The notes under the pieces were generated by a model that saw only the letters and a list, made by a program, of their open reading frames with translations, was not told where the DNA came from and searched no databases. The translations under genes were made by a program, and so were the position numbers. Positions 33,851-46,804 of a stretch of 64,000 bases of DNA are shown piece after piece. How positions within the stretch are numbered: position 1 is the first letter of the stretch; each line of letters begins with the position of its first letter. Origin of the DNA: Coriaria nepalensis. Its lineage: Eukaryota; Streptophyta; Magnoliopsida; Cucurbitales; Coriariaceae. The stretch covers positions 6,507,501-6,571,500 of the forward strand of contig CP114491.1 of NCBI GenBank assembly GCA_027186245.1, written 5' to 3'.

Positions 33851-36116
33851 GGTAATATGATTTTGAATCAACAAGTAAGCTAGGCTTATGCACCTAGAAT
33901 GTTCAAGTCTCTTTTAAATTATTTAAAAGAGAAGTTAATCAAGTAGTATCATCTAATACATAATGACGTATGTGGATTTATAACAACAAATGCTAAATGA
34001 GAATTTTGTTTTTCTTATTAATTTCATATTCTAAATTTCTAAATTTTGGGTTCATAGTCTTGAGAAGACATATATCAAACCAAAAAAGTGAGAAAAAGGA
34101 ATAAGGAATAAAAGAAGATGAAAAATAAATAAAACAAAGGTATTAATCTTAGATAAGGTCAAAAAGATAAATACTTACCTATGTCCTTAGTTTCTTAATA
34201 CATACCTGAATAAGAATGTGATCATTATTTAGTGAAGTCTTCCTAGAGCATCGTAAGGATATGATACTTAAGTATGGAGAAATCGGTATATATGAGATAC
34301 AACCCAATGTGACTTGCGTACTGAATGTGCTATAATCCAATTACGCCATGTTAGCATAACGAGTATAGTGAATCAGATTCTTGCTAAATCTACGTATTAT
34401 GATCCACATTAGATATGCAGAGAAATAATAAAATCATGCAACCATATGAGATATGGAGACAATTGGTCATCATTCAAAGCGTGATGTGGATTAAATAGAA
34501 ATGATATCTAATTGAATATTATTTTATGAGATATTACTAGTAAAGACTAGAATTTATCTTCTCTAATACAAAAGTAGGCTAAAAGAATGGTCCATTAGCC
34601 AAAAGACTGTTATCCTTAGAAAGAGTGTTACTTTCTAAAAGAACAGTAGAAGTAAAAGAATATTTGAAAGGAGTTTCAATTATCACAAAATGACGGTTAG
34701 ATTAAGAATCATAGTTCACTAAAAATCTCATTGATATGAACCTTTGATAAAAGGGATTATGATTACAATATATACACTAACACTCGATGTTTTAAGATAT
34801 GAAAAGAGTCTCATTTCCTCGCTTGGAGCAAGGAAAATAAGGTGTATGAGATATGACTTAAAAGTTTTCATATAAAAAGATACAAATATATTGTGTTAGG
34901 AGCTTAGTCTAAAAGATTAAAGCATGCATCCGAGTATAAAGAGCTCTATGTGATAAATCAAAATTGTTTGATTTATGGAAGTATATTACCTATGTGTATA
35001 CAAGAGACAATGAGAGCAATATCAAGTTTATTGCTAACATTACTACTTAGGAGATTAAAGTAGTTAGAATGCCAATCGTCTAAGTGTGATTGTCAAAAAT
35101 TACTCCATAGATATTTGGGTAAAGCATACTTTTAAAAGGGTGGCTAGGCTTGAACCAAGATACGTATATTAGTAAAATACTAAAAGAGTTTAGTACTAAA
35201 GATTCAAGAAAATGATGATGCGAGAAATGTCATGGAATCTCATTCTTTAAAGCATGTTATCCAAGACATGAATTAAGAGGATACACATGAACTAAAATAA
35301 CCCTTGTGAGACTATAAGTTAGGTCATATGTACTATGTACGAAATTAAATATTCCTAAATGCTCTAAGTGTTATAAGCATGAAGTTGGTAATCTGATATG
35401 ACAACATGGAATATGCGGTCAATGAACATAATATCATTCTTGAGAAGAACTAAGGCTATGTTCTTAATCCATAGAAATTCTTGATTGGAATTAGAAGTTT
35501 TCACAAGACTAATTTTCAATCATAAAAAATGAAATCGTATAAAGTTCTATATAATATTGTTTAATTAAATTGGTTAATTGGAATAGTTCCAAACCTAGCC
35601 TTAACTAATATATCAAATTAATAACATAATTGAGTGAATAACTATTTTTGAGGTGAAAGGTGCCTCTTGGATTAAACGTTCATGAATGAACTTATAAAAG
35701 TTCATAGTATCATTAAATATGTAGTATAGTACTACAATAAAGAATGGTACGCAACAAATGTAAAAGAACCAATGTCTCATTAATAATCTAAACACCAATT
35801 ACCTTGTAGTGGCTTGTTTTTGAACAAGTTCTGGAAAAGTGGATAGAAGAGAGTTAATAATAAATTACATAATGGATCCACACATAAAGAGACTTTCCCA
35901 ATAGAAGTTTATATTGCCATCTTGACAAGATGTGAATGAGATTCAGTAAAGCGATTTGCTTTATTGCAATGAGAGATTGAAAATATATGCCCATCAAATA
36001 TGACCCAATCAGGTCATACACTTGTAAGAATCAATTTTAAAATGTATAAATCATCATCATAATTGATTGCATATCATTCAATTAGAACATATATATAATC
36101 TTTCATGCTATTATTA
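33851..36116. other. Non-coding, probable LTR-element internal DNA
   Basis: About 2.3 kb of AT-rich sequence without a recognisable coding domain on either strand. It lies directly before an LTR-like start at 36117, so it may be the internal part of a large non-coding retroelement (LARD-like) or an eroded copia body. I see no primer-binding site, polypurine tract or capsid/polymerase motif. Confidence 0.35.
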
Positions 36117-37590
36117 TGTTGGAAATAATAACTTGCTTGCATGTATAAATTACTTGCATACTTGATAGATTCCCGATTCTCAAACATACACTTTGGATTC
36201 ATGATGGAGATCATGGAAGGATGAGATCTAAGTTGGTTCAGTTTGAGATCCAATATTTTTTAAAAGATGTGTTTCTATGAGTCATATAACTTATGCATAA
36301 GGAAAATCTTTGTGGAAAGTAGTATGGTTTGAAAAAGAGTTTTCTGTAAATTCATTGTCTAACTACATAAGAGTTTATGATATTCATAAAGAAAGTTTAA
36401 AATGGTTTAATAGTTAAATCATGCCCTATGACTTTTTGGAAATACAAATAGATAAAAGGTCAATCTCGTACAATAATAGTCATCTATGGTTCTTGTGGAA
36501 GTTCCTTGTACTTCCCATTACATGGGTAGCCTATATGCCTTGTTAGAAACCAATATAGGTCTAGTGGTTTAAGTCAACTTGATCATAGAAGATGATCATA
36601 TTGTTGACTGTTTGTTTTAAGAAGTATTTTCAAAGTCAAATGGTTCATTCATAATTAATGGATAAAACACACAAGTTGTTGTGGGGAACACCTACTATGA
36701 GAATGTAGAACATATTCGGTCATACACCACTAAGGTTGATTGGATTAAGGGATTCTAAATAAGAGAATTTTAACTTGTTTATAGTGAACTAGATTTAAAG
36801 AGTTAAATCATTAATTAGTTTAATTTGTTAAGTCTAAGTCACAGTTGCACTACTAATACAACCAAAGTGTGATTCATATTTAATTAGAAATTAAATAATT
36901 AATTAAAAAATATAATTTTGACTAAGATAATTATCAAATTGAGATTTAATGATTTTAAATTCATATAATATTTTTTGGGTCAAAATAAGGTCCATTAGGC
37001 ATTAAATTGTTAATGGGCTTAAATGAGTCCATAGACAATACCCAAATTAAAATCTATATTTCATTGGGTAAAATCTGATATTAATTGGAGAAATAAAAGT
37101 TTTTTAAAACTAAAATTAGATATTAATTTAGGAAATAAAAGATTTATTTTTTAATTATTGAAAACGATAATTAAAATAAATGATAAAAAACTCAAACAAT
37201 GTATATTAGATTAATCGGGTCTAAGAGACTTAATTAAGTTAGGTTCAAGAGGAATGCGACCCTTATCTAAGGACACAAAACCTTAGGATTCCCCCCATTC
37301 TTTAGTGTGCTATCCATCATCAAGAAGAGATAGTATCTTTTCTTCGTCTTTTTTTCTCTTTTTCTTTTCTCTAAGTTTGTTGATTCAAGAGTTGAATTAA
37401 CTTACTTTAAATTCTTCACTTAAATTGTCAACCGTGTAGATCAATAGTAGAGACCGGGTGATGGTGAGGACCCAACAAAAGCGGCAACAGTGGCGGAGGC
37501 AAAGGGGATATTAGTGAAGTTCCGTCTAAAACTAGAAGGAGATTATGGCTATGAATAAATCTCCTTCTTCCCTTTTGATTTTCGTATTCA
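36117..37590 (+). repeat. Long LTR of a non-coding element family, copy 1
   Basis: It starts TGTTGGAAATAATAAC and shares an ordered series of phrases with 39681-41626: gaaaagagtttt then cattgtctaa, a gtagcctatatgcct-like segment, ttgtgggg then acatattcg, and gagttaaatcattaattag with taatttgttaagtcta. The right end is uncertain, somewhere between about 37480 and 37600, just before the YUCCA exon. Confidence 0.6.
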
Positions 37591-37791
37591 TAGTTTAAGT
37601 TGTTATCATGGTAGCCATGTCATCATGAAGACAGCCAATTCAAATGTCGATTTCCCAAAAACTTCTCTGGGCAAAACATGAACCTGAACAACAGAGCAAA
37701 ACTAATCAAATAAATAAATAAAACCTCATTTGAATCCACACGTACAAAAAACTCCAACAAAAGAAATGGGTCGAAATCAAATGATACTTAC

Positions 37792-38270
37792 CGAGCTTCT
37801 AATGACCATCGATGGTTCAGCACTGTGATTACAAGAATCTAATGACACTTCCATGCCTGAATTTCCACACCCAACAACAAGCACTTTCTTTCCCTTATAC
37901 TTGTTACCACACTTGTAATTACTAGCATGAATAACTTCCCCACCAAATTGACTTAAACCCTCAATATCGGGCACAACACATTCTGCATTTTCTCCTGTTG
38001 CTACCACAGGCCACCTGCAAATGTACTCCACTTCATTTCTCACTCCACCAGTTAAAGAGGAAATAGTCGTCACACGCCACAAACCACTTGTCTCATCATA
38101 TCTAGCCGATTGAACACACTCGTTGAATTGTGGGTTGACGTCGAATTGCTTAGCATAAGACTCGAGATATTCAATGAACTGTTTCTTTGTTGGGTAATTC
38201 AGGAAAGTCTTGAGGGAAGGGGAGTTTAGGGAGCTGGCAGAATTTCTTTGGAAGGTGAAGTTTCAATCTA
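37792..38270 (-). pseudogene. YUCCA-like flavin monooxygenase exon, isolated
   Basis: A single exon of an indole-3-pyruvate monooxygenase (auxin synthesis, flavin-dependent). Seen in order: [16 protein letters not shown], then after a one-base insertion (about 38190) [53 protein letters not shown] and [19 protein letters not shown]. The last is the NADPH-binding GxGxxG motif with intact glycines. A good splice donor (gtaagt) follows at 37791. The upstream FAD-binding exon segment and all downstream exons are absent; an LTR lies directly downstream. A single-base insertion and missing parts make it a pseudogene. Confidence 0.85.
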
Positions 38271-39680
38271 TTATTTCTTATTCTTATTCTCATTTTTTGT
38301 GTATCTAAATAAATACAAAAAAAAAAACATTATCATTTCTTCCTACTCACATTTTTATTCTTATTATATTCTTATTTTCATTTTTATTCTATTTTTACTC
38401 AGCAATCAGAATAAATATGGGCAAATAAGTGATAGTAGAGCAAGTAGATGGAAAAAAGAAAAAAATATATAAATAAATAAATAAAGACCGGTGCAACGAG
38501 TCCATTATAGAACTAATAAGTAGATACTAGTAAACCCTAGTTTTTGCAGCACACAAATTAACGAGATGTAAAAGAGAGTGAATATATTATATGTATAGCA
38601 AGCCTTTTTTTGGTGAATGAAATGATAGCTAGGGATGTGTGGTTTTCGGTTATCTCACGTAGAGGTAACACGCTATCTCTGGGTGGGAGTTGGGTGTGTT
38701 AAGTTAAATTAAAATTTAGAATTTTTTTAATTTAAAATAATATATTTTAAAATAATTATAAAAATTATATAATTTATTTTAATGAAAAAAAATACTTTAA
38801 TAAAATATATAAAAAGTGTCTCATTTATTATTTTATTTTTTAAAATTTTTTTATAAATATAATAAATAATATTTTTAATATATTCTCAAATTTTAATAAT
38901 TATTTATATATTATAATTATTTGAGATATACCACTCACTCCTCTCTTACCTCATAACAAAGCCGGCTCCGATCCCATCCCAAAGCTATCCTTTCCAGCCT
39001 TGCGAGTTGCGATACTCCACAGCCAGCCTGGAAGCACTCAGAAAAGACTTTCTAGTTACTTTCTTTCGGTCACGCGTAAATTAAATTAGTGATCAGGAAA
39101 AGGATGCAATTTCAAATAACCAATTATAGAGCAGATGCAGGCTTTGATTGCGCCTAGCTTATAGTTGCCAATTCATTATATTCATAATTCATGAAGCGGC
39201 TAATCATTCGTTAATATGTGTTGGGGCAGTGGAATATTTGAGGAGTACTGCGGTGCATGCATGTCACTATCAATTTTATTAGTAGTATATTAATCTAGGA
39301 ACTCTTAGGTGCGGTGGAATATTTGAGTACCTCGTCAGTTCATCTGAAATTTCCGTCCTATTAATTAATTATCAAATATGACAAACTTTAATGAAAGGTC
39401 TCTCCCTCAGTTCTTGAAAATTTATTGGGATTTGTTTACAAATAAAGAAGAAGGCCCGGGAAATACATTTATTTTCGGACAGTACTCTAGTTTGGAAGTA
39501 TGGTGTTAGAAAAAGCATATCAGTTGAGTTGAATTTGAAAGGATAATATCCGTTAAGTTAATTAGATTTAATTCGATATGGTTATTTATTTTTATGAATC
39601 AATTTTAATTTGTATAGATTATCAACTAAATTAAATATTTTATATTTAAATAAATATTTAGTCTATTACTTTAATTATTA
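38271..39680. other. Intergenic DNA, no gene seen
   Basis: AT-rich, with simple repeats. A less AT-rich island at 38930-39110 (gccggctccgatcccatccc) has no recognisable product. The phrase ggtggaatatttgag recurs at about 39228 and 39312. Confidence 0.55.
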
Positions 39681-41626
39681 TGTTAGAAATTATATTGTAT
39701 GCATATTGATAATATTACATACATGATAGATTATTGAATATTAGATGTGCACTTGAAACTAGTATAGCGATCACACTTAGTGACATCTAAGTAGAAATTG
39801 TTCATAATCATATAATTATTATGATAAGATAATGAAAATCTGAAAAGACTTTATATATATTATCATCTTCGAGAGAAGAATGAAGTTTTAATAATTATCA
39901 ATATTGGAAAATACAGGATAAACATTAAAGTGATTGATAGAGATTTAATCATTGAACGTAATCACTTGACAAGTCTCAATGGTAATAGTATTGATTGTTA
40001 ATGAGACTTGTAATGAGCTATTATACTTGTGATTCTCTGACTTAAGATCACTATAGTACTAACGTATATTATATAGCGTTTTGTTATTACTAAACATGGC
40101 CCTTGCTAAGGTTTAGTTAAAAGGTTGACCATTGGGCTTGTGTTCATGTATTGGAAGTTTGTAAGGCGATAAGTTGAGATTTATCACCTCTATATTGGAG
40201 ACAAAGTCCTATGGGTGATGTACCTTTATGCAATAAAGAAATTCTTGCACAGGGTAGTATAATATGAAAAGAGTTTTCGTAATTCTATTGTCTAGTTGCG
40301 TAAGTACTCACATGATTCATATGGTCAGTTTAGTGTAATTTAATAGTCAAACTATTCCCTAAGATTGCCTGGGGCTATGATATAGATGGAATAATCAATC
40401 TGATACGGTAATATTCATCATAAGTTCTTTTTTAGATTCCAAACTACTTATCATTTCACAGGTAGTTTATTTGCCTACTAGAGGCCAACTTAGCTATTTA
40501 ACTTCAAAATTGTTTGAAGGGTAAAAAGTCAAATATTTAGATTAGATAAAACTAAGAAGTTGTTATGGGGCCCACCAGTAATCGAAATGTATAACATATT
40601 CGATCACACACGTAAAGACAAATGATTTTGGTTGAAATTATATTTCGAAAAAAATTTGGTGAACTTGATTTAAGAGTTAAATGATTAATTAGTTTAATTT
40701 GTTAAGTCTATATTATACCCACACAACTAGAACATGCAAAGTATAATTTAGATTTAATTTAAAATTTAATAATTAATTACAAGAATATTAAATTGACTAA
40801 AGAAGTTTATTAAATAAAGATTTGATAAAATCAAAGTCAAATAATATTTTTAGTATCAAAGAAAAAATTGGTTGCTTATTAAAGAGTTAATGGGCTTAAA
40901 CGGACTTTAGGCCAAAGCTTAAATTGTGTCCAAATTTCATCGGGTAAAATTAGATGAATGATTTGGATTATGTTAGATATAAAATTGAGGTTGTGAAAAA
41001 ACTGAAATTTTGTTAGACATAATGGGCCTGGTTATTATTTCCTGAGGGTTCATTAAATGAACTCAGCTTTATTGCCCATGGGAATAAACCCAAAAGTCAA
41101 TGGCCTATATAAGAAAGAGGAACACTCACCTTCCCTAACCCTAGCCATCCAAATGAAAAATTGATAAAGAAAATTTATTTTTCTCTCATCCTTTCCCCCT
41201 CTCCAAGTATGCTCCCTATCTCATTAGTTGAGGATGGAGATAGAAAGTAAACCAAAAATGCCTGCTTCATATGGATAAAGATTTGAGGCTGGATGACTGC
41301 ACTTAAAATCTTTGTGAAATTGTGGTGATTCTCCTGTGACAATTTTCTAGGGGTGATGACAACATTTTTCGACGGAGGAACGACGCTAATTTAGGAATTA
41401 AACCAGCATTCGAAGAGTGGGGGATTGGTATCATTTCCTACTTCTTCTGCTCATCTTTAATCTAGTATTTTCTTGATTAGATGTGTGACCAACATTTCTG
41501 GTTTAAAGAATAGTTCATCAAATGTATAATCCATGGATATGGGAGAGTTTAGTATGAACCAAGAACCTAAAAATTAAAATTTCAAATATTACTTCCACCT
41601 GGGTTCGAGAAAGTTCACGACTTATA
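39681..41626 (+). repeat. Long LTR of a non-coding element family, copy 2 (5' LTR)
   Basis: It begins TGTTAGAAATTATATTG and ends directly before tggtattagagcc (41627-41639), one base off the copia/plant tRNA-Met primer-binding site tggtatcagagc, so this is a 5' LTR in plus orientation. A TATATAAG box at 41106-41113 probably marks the LTR promoter. Length is about 1.95 kb. It is homologous to 36117-37590. Confidence 0.7.
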
Positions 41627-43350
41627 TGGTATTAGAGCCTCGGATTATGCCGGAAGAGTTTCAACTTTCCGATTGATTTTTTAGGTTGATAAAAATACTT
41701 ATTTTTGTATTTTCATAGTCATTTGAGTGATATTAAATTGATGGAAAATATACTGAAATAAACTCAAGAAACCCTAAAATTTAATTTCTAATCCACTACA
41801 AAAATAGGCGGCAGAACGAGTGGCACCATCGATGGAAAGGCATCGTATAGGTGTTGGGTAGCGGGTACAACATCGACAACTGGTGGCACATAGTGCTTGG
41901 GCAACCAAATAGTGGTGGTGCCATTCGTGTGGTAGTGTGGGGCCTAGTGTCTAATGACGAGTCATGCTGACACTGTGTCATGTGTATGTGTGGGGGCTGC
42001 TAATTTTTGGAATCCCAAATTATCCATAAAATTTTGTTTACTCGAGTTTTATGTAAGTTTAATTTTCAGATTAATTTCAAAATCATTTTGAGATTAATAC
42101 ATTTAAAATTAAAATTATGTGACTTGGAGAATTTAATGTTGCAAAGTGTTAATTTTTTCGGGCGACTAACATCATTTAACTTGAAAGTGAAAATATTGCA
42201 AAGTGTTTGTAAAGTGTTAGTTTATCATGAAAATGAAAAATTTTGAAATATTCAAAGACTACTAATTTAGAATCATCTAAGAATATTTAATTCATTAAAG
42301 TGTTCTTAGAATTAAAATTTTCTTATATGATTGGTTCTCATAAATTAGAATGTGTTCTAATTTAGGAGAAATTTTTCAAACACTAAATTTTCTTTTTTTG
42401 AAAGAGTCAAACTTTAAAATTAATATGGCTTGAAAATATTTTTTAAAGTGTTTTGTAGAATATTAATTAATTTTTATGCTAGCGTGAATCAATAAATCAT
42501 GAATACAACTAGTATGATTGATTGTTAGTCATTCTCGTAAAATCTAAAGCTTGTTTAGATTAACACTTTAATACAATATGTCGTATTGAAACTAATTGAT
42601 AAATAATAATACATGTTGAATGAATTGTTTGATTTATACATGTATGTTAGATATAGTATATACATTATTATTTTGATATAGACTTCACATCATATGGAAA
42701 AGCATACTGATACTGTATGTATGAGTATATCATGATGAGACCAATAATATTAAAATTCCCTTCTTATATAAAGGTTGTAAACTATATGAGAACATCTCAT
42801 ATAGTGCCTTCCAAACATTATAATGAATTTGAGATTTATAATTCATTTAATCGGTTATATATACATAGAGGTTAGTAATTTATTAATCTATGAGTTCATT
42901 TGTTATGGACATATATGGAATATTAGTTTGAGTAGTTCTTAGGCCGCATGAATATTTTAGGTTAAGCTTAACTAGGAAACATGATTGGCTACGAATATGT
43001 CGGACCATGGTCTCCTAAAAGTAAGTAAAAGAGTTATACATGTGATGTGACTGTAAAAGTTGTGCTGCCTTGTATATTTATTACCTTAGCCTATGCGAAT
43101 TGATCGTTGAGACTCACACGATCTTTCAGGTTGATCCTCAACACACTAGGACGTGCGTAGGTATGTAGAGATGACAAAGTTTTCTATTTCTTTTTCTTTT
43201 CAAAAAACCTCTCTAAAAAAATTAGAATATGATGTATTTATAGAATTCTATTAGGGTTTCATTCAACATTAATTTTTAATTTAAAAACTCTTATAAACTA
43301 ATTTCAATGAAATAATTTAAATATAATATCAAATAATAAAATAATGAAAT
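41627..43350 (+). mobile_element. Internal region of a non-coding LTR element
   Basis: The region follows the primer-binding site and has no recognisable gag or pol on either strand. A G/T-rich stretch (about 41800-42000) gives spurious open frames. AT-rich sequence with phrases such as cacacgatctttcaggttgatcctc (about 43115) follows. No second LTR was identified to the right, so the 3' limit is arbitrary. A LARD-like non-autonomous element is my best reading. Confidence 0.45.
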
Positions 43351-44770
43351 AATATGAAACTTGTAGCATAATTACAAGATCGCCACTGCTACTTATCTAC
43401 TCCATGGTCGGCCATTATCAATCACTGTGCAAACACAGTGATATGCTTTTGACATATTTCATAATGTGATCATGTTATCTCTTTATTTTATTTTATCAAA
43501 TTTGTTCAAATCAAATTTAAAATAAAATCTTATTTATTTTAAATCAAATAATAACTTATTAAAATTTTAAATTAGTTTCTCAAACCAATTTAAATTTGAC
43601 TTACATAATATTAATATTAAATTGACGTCTCATAATAATTTAATATTAGATAGCATATTTAATTCAAATTAAATATATTATTATTTATTTAAAGTAAATT
43701 TTGAATTGCACTATTTTATTCAAATACATGTTTTAATTAATTAATTATCTAATTAACGAATTAACACTAATAATTTATAATTACATATTTGCCCCATAAA
43801 ACTATTTTCTTTGCAAATAAGTCATTTCTCTACCTTTATCAGTTTTACCCTATACAATATTTTATAGAAGCAACTTGAGCACCATGGACCTATAATTCAA
43901 ACTCTAATAAATTAGATTATTAATTAAACTTCTTAATCTAATAAATCTTATTTATTAATCTTAATATTATTTTACTAAAAATATGAGATAGTACTCTTGC
44001 AATTATTGAATAAATTACTAAGCAATTTCTAGTAGTCTATTGACATTATCATTACATGTAATTTAATCCTTAAATAATTGATTCATAATTAGAGCTAGTC
44101 GAAATTACCATCTTACTCCTGTAATTATATTTTTATCCTTAAATACCATTAATCAAATAGTGAATACTCAATTTATAACTTAATTATAAATTTGAGCTCA
44201 AAACCATTCAGTTCCAGAATTAAACTATTACTCAAACTGTTACAGGTTCAAATTGTTCTAAACCCCTTTAACTCATTTTCAGTCTCTTCTTGAAATAACT
44301 TTTTTCCGGTTTTCTAAGTTTACCATGGCTATAGGATTGGTGGCGGTGGCCGTGGCAGCGGTGGTTTGGCTCCTCGGAGCTTACGGTGGCTCTTCTCGAC
44401 CAATCCAACTTCAACCTTCAATCCCCAACCACTAACTCTAGCTCAGCAGCGCGAGAAAGCAGAACCTGGCGCAATCCTCATCGTCTACGGCAACCCCTCC
44501 CCCCACCCCCCACCCCCCACCCTCGTTCTTTAATTTCCCACCTAAATGTATTTCATTTTTATATGATTTTTTTTTTAATTTTCTCTCCTTGGTACCTTAT
44601 ATATCCGCTTATACTTCATAAAAGTCTCAAATTTGTTTCACTTTATTATTGGGATTTCCTTTATAAGATCTAAATATAAAATGTTATGGAATTAGGAATT
44701 CTTGTTGAACTTGGGGAAATCAACTATGTTTTTATATGTAATGAATGTTGCACTTGGTTGTGCCACATAG
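43351..44770. other. AT-rich region before the transporter exon
   Basis: 43350-44260 is AT-rich without coding signal and may be more LTR sequence. At 44324 a 36-codon frame (MAIGLVAVAVAAVVWLLGAY) lies in a gcggtggc-type G/C-rich stretch, followed by a C-run (about 44503-44520); it looks like a signal-anchor but is too short to assign. 44530-44770 is probably former intron. Confidence 0.4.
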
Positions 44771-45025
44771 GCGGCTCAAATGGGGGCGATTTTGGCTCCG
44801 CTCGTGGTGGTTATGGGTGGGAGATTGTCGTTTATTGTGTTTGTGGTTTGTGGGATTTTGGGCAGCTTTTTGGCAATTTTCTTGCCAGAGACACTTAACA
44901 AGCCTTTGTATGATACGATGACAAGCATGGAGGATGGTGAAAGCTCTTGCCTAAATGTTATACGAGTGAATGAAAGTCCGTCTTCTACATCCGGTAAACA
45001 TACCACCCAGGCGAGTGAAGGTTGA
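44771..45025 (+). pseudogene. Orphan last exon of an organic cation/carnitine transporter
   Basis: The 85-codon frame reads AAQMGAILAPLVVVMGG, then a hydrophobic helix and FLPETLNKPLYDTM with an acidic cytosolic tail, ending in TGA. This matches the last two membrane helices and C-terminus of plant OCT (OCT4-like) sugar-porter-family proteins. It is preceded by a correct acceptor (cacatag, 44770). No other exon of the gene is recognisable in the 1.4 kb upstream, so it is a stranded fragment unless earlier exons lie behind a very large, transposon-filled intron, with the next one left of about 33 kb or absent. Confidence 0.75.
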
Positions 45026-46804
45026 TGGGAGCTATCATCTAAATGCTCCTCGCTTCTTGGATATAAGCCGATTGTATAAAAGATTTTTGTTTCTTAAACA
45101 TCAGTTTAAAATTCTCTTAGATTTCTATTTAGCATTTTGCAAGCTCTCATCTTTTTCTTGTATCAATAATTCAAAGAAGATGATAGAATTTTCATATGAA
45201 TCTAAAACTTATGTCCTTATCTTTTTGCTTGCATCAAATTTGCAAAAACTCATAGAAGAAGTAAGATTTTAAACCAGAAAGATGTATATAATAATGTCAT
45301 AGGTTTCATTTGAGTTAAATTCAAATGATTGTAGTAAAATGTTTACAAATAGAAAAACAGAATACCAAAATTCAAGCTCAATCTCTCCTCTTATCCCCCA
45401 TACATGGCTCACCCCATACTTGGCTCATTTCCATCCCCAAACTAACAAGATTTTTCAAGTAATTTGAAGACTAATTCGGCCTCTATTGGAAAAAAGAGAA
45501 ATCTATAGAATCTAGACTTAAAGCTCGATCAACTATAAAGTTGATTGACATATGGAGAAAGACGGATTGCTTTTGGGCGGAGGCGGCGGAAATCTTGGTC
45601 GTGCATACTCCGTAAATATAAGCCAAACATCCATAATCTATGCACAACAAAACAAAAGTTGCTAAAAAATAAACAAAGTAGTTGAAATAAATACGATAAA
45701 TTCTCAAATCTAAAATCCGCAATTGACTAATAATCTAATAACGCCCGATCTAAAACGCGATCGTGATAAAAACGAAGAAGAACAAGCAAGTTGAGTGAAG
45801 GGCATAGTATTGAGTAAACTGATTCTTGCCTTTTCATACATGCCCTCAATGCCTTTTGCAGCTTCTTCTAGGGTAGCGTAGCTACAATTAGTACTGAAAA
45901 CACCGAAAACATGTCAAGGGGTTGATAGTTTACAAGTCAAATTAGAGACACATAGAATTTGAAAGAGAAAAAAAAAAAATGAATAAGAAAAAAGAAAAAC
46001 AGTGAAGCACTTCACCGAATTGAGAAAAGGCTTCCCGGAGTTTTTCAATAGTAGTTCATTTACTAAGCCCTGAATATTCATCAGACCAAGGTTTACTGCC
46101 ATGAAAAGAAGAAGACAAGCCAACTTATCAACTAAGGTAAAAAGATGGGGAAGATGAAAAGGGCGGGATACGAGGTTGACGATGAAACTTTATTTTACTA
46201 TTTTTTGGTTTCTTGAGTTTAAAAAAATGAAATTTATACTATATTTTATTTAAAATTATTAAATCTATTTATTTAAAATTTGACAGATATCCCTCATCTA
46301 TATATTGGGACAGATGAATTCGGAAAAGAACAGATGACCCTCATCTATATATTGGGAGATAAGCTCCCAAACCTTTCGTCTAAAAACTTTATGAAGCAAA
46401 CTATATAACAGGGGGGGAAAAAAGACTGATTTTTTTAGCATGTGAAAGGAAGCGTGTCAATGACAGAGTAACAAGTGTCCAATAATGTACGTGGCCCCGG
46501 GAAAATAGTAGATTAAATCTCCACCTTAGAAGAAGCCAAGAAACATGGATGAATTTGGCCTCAACCTCGTCTCTGTTCAATTCTCACCCTCTTTTCAATT
46601 CCCACCCTCCCAATCATGAATGAATTTGGCCTCAACCTCGTCTTTGTTCAATTCTCATCCTCCCAATTATGTATGTATCTATTTATATATATTATATATA
46701 TCGTCCTTCTCCCTCTCTCTCAATGTCTTAATAGAAGAGGAACTTCTCTTTTCTTCTTATTCGAACAACAAAAAGTTCAATAGTTAAGCATTTTGGAACA
46801 TTGA
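45026..46804. other. Intergenic region and SDI1-like promoter
   Basis: 45026-46140 shows no recognised gene; minus frames at 45483-45722 and 45914-46123 are hydrophobic but match nothing I know. 46285-46804 is the likely promoter of the next gene. Two direct duplications lie in it: cctcatctatatattggga at about 46292 and 46337, and a 43-base unit at 46549-46591 repeated at 46620-46662 with two changes. TA-rich sequence at about 46681-46702 may hold the TATA box. Confidence 0.5.

Noticed and set aside
41796..41981. 61-codon minus frame with Thr/His/Pro
   Set aside because: It lies in LTR-element DNA with no family match.
45483..46123. Hydrophobic minus-strand frames between the transporter exon and the SDI1-like gene
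   Set aside because: AT-rich hydrophobic translations with no recognisable family or matching splice structure.
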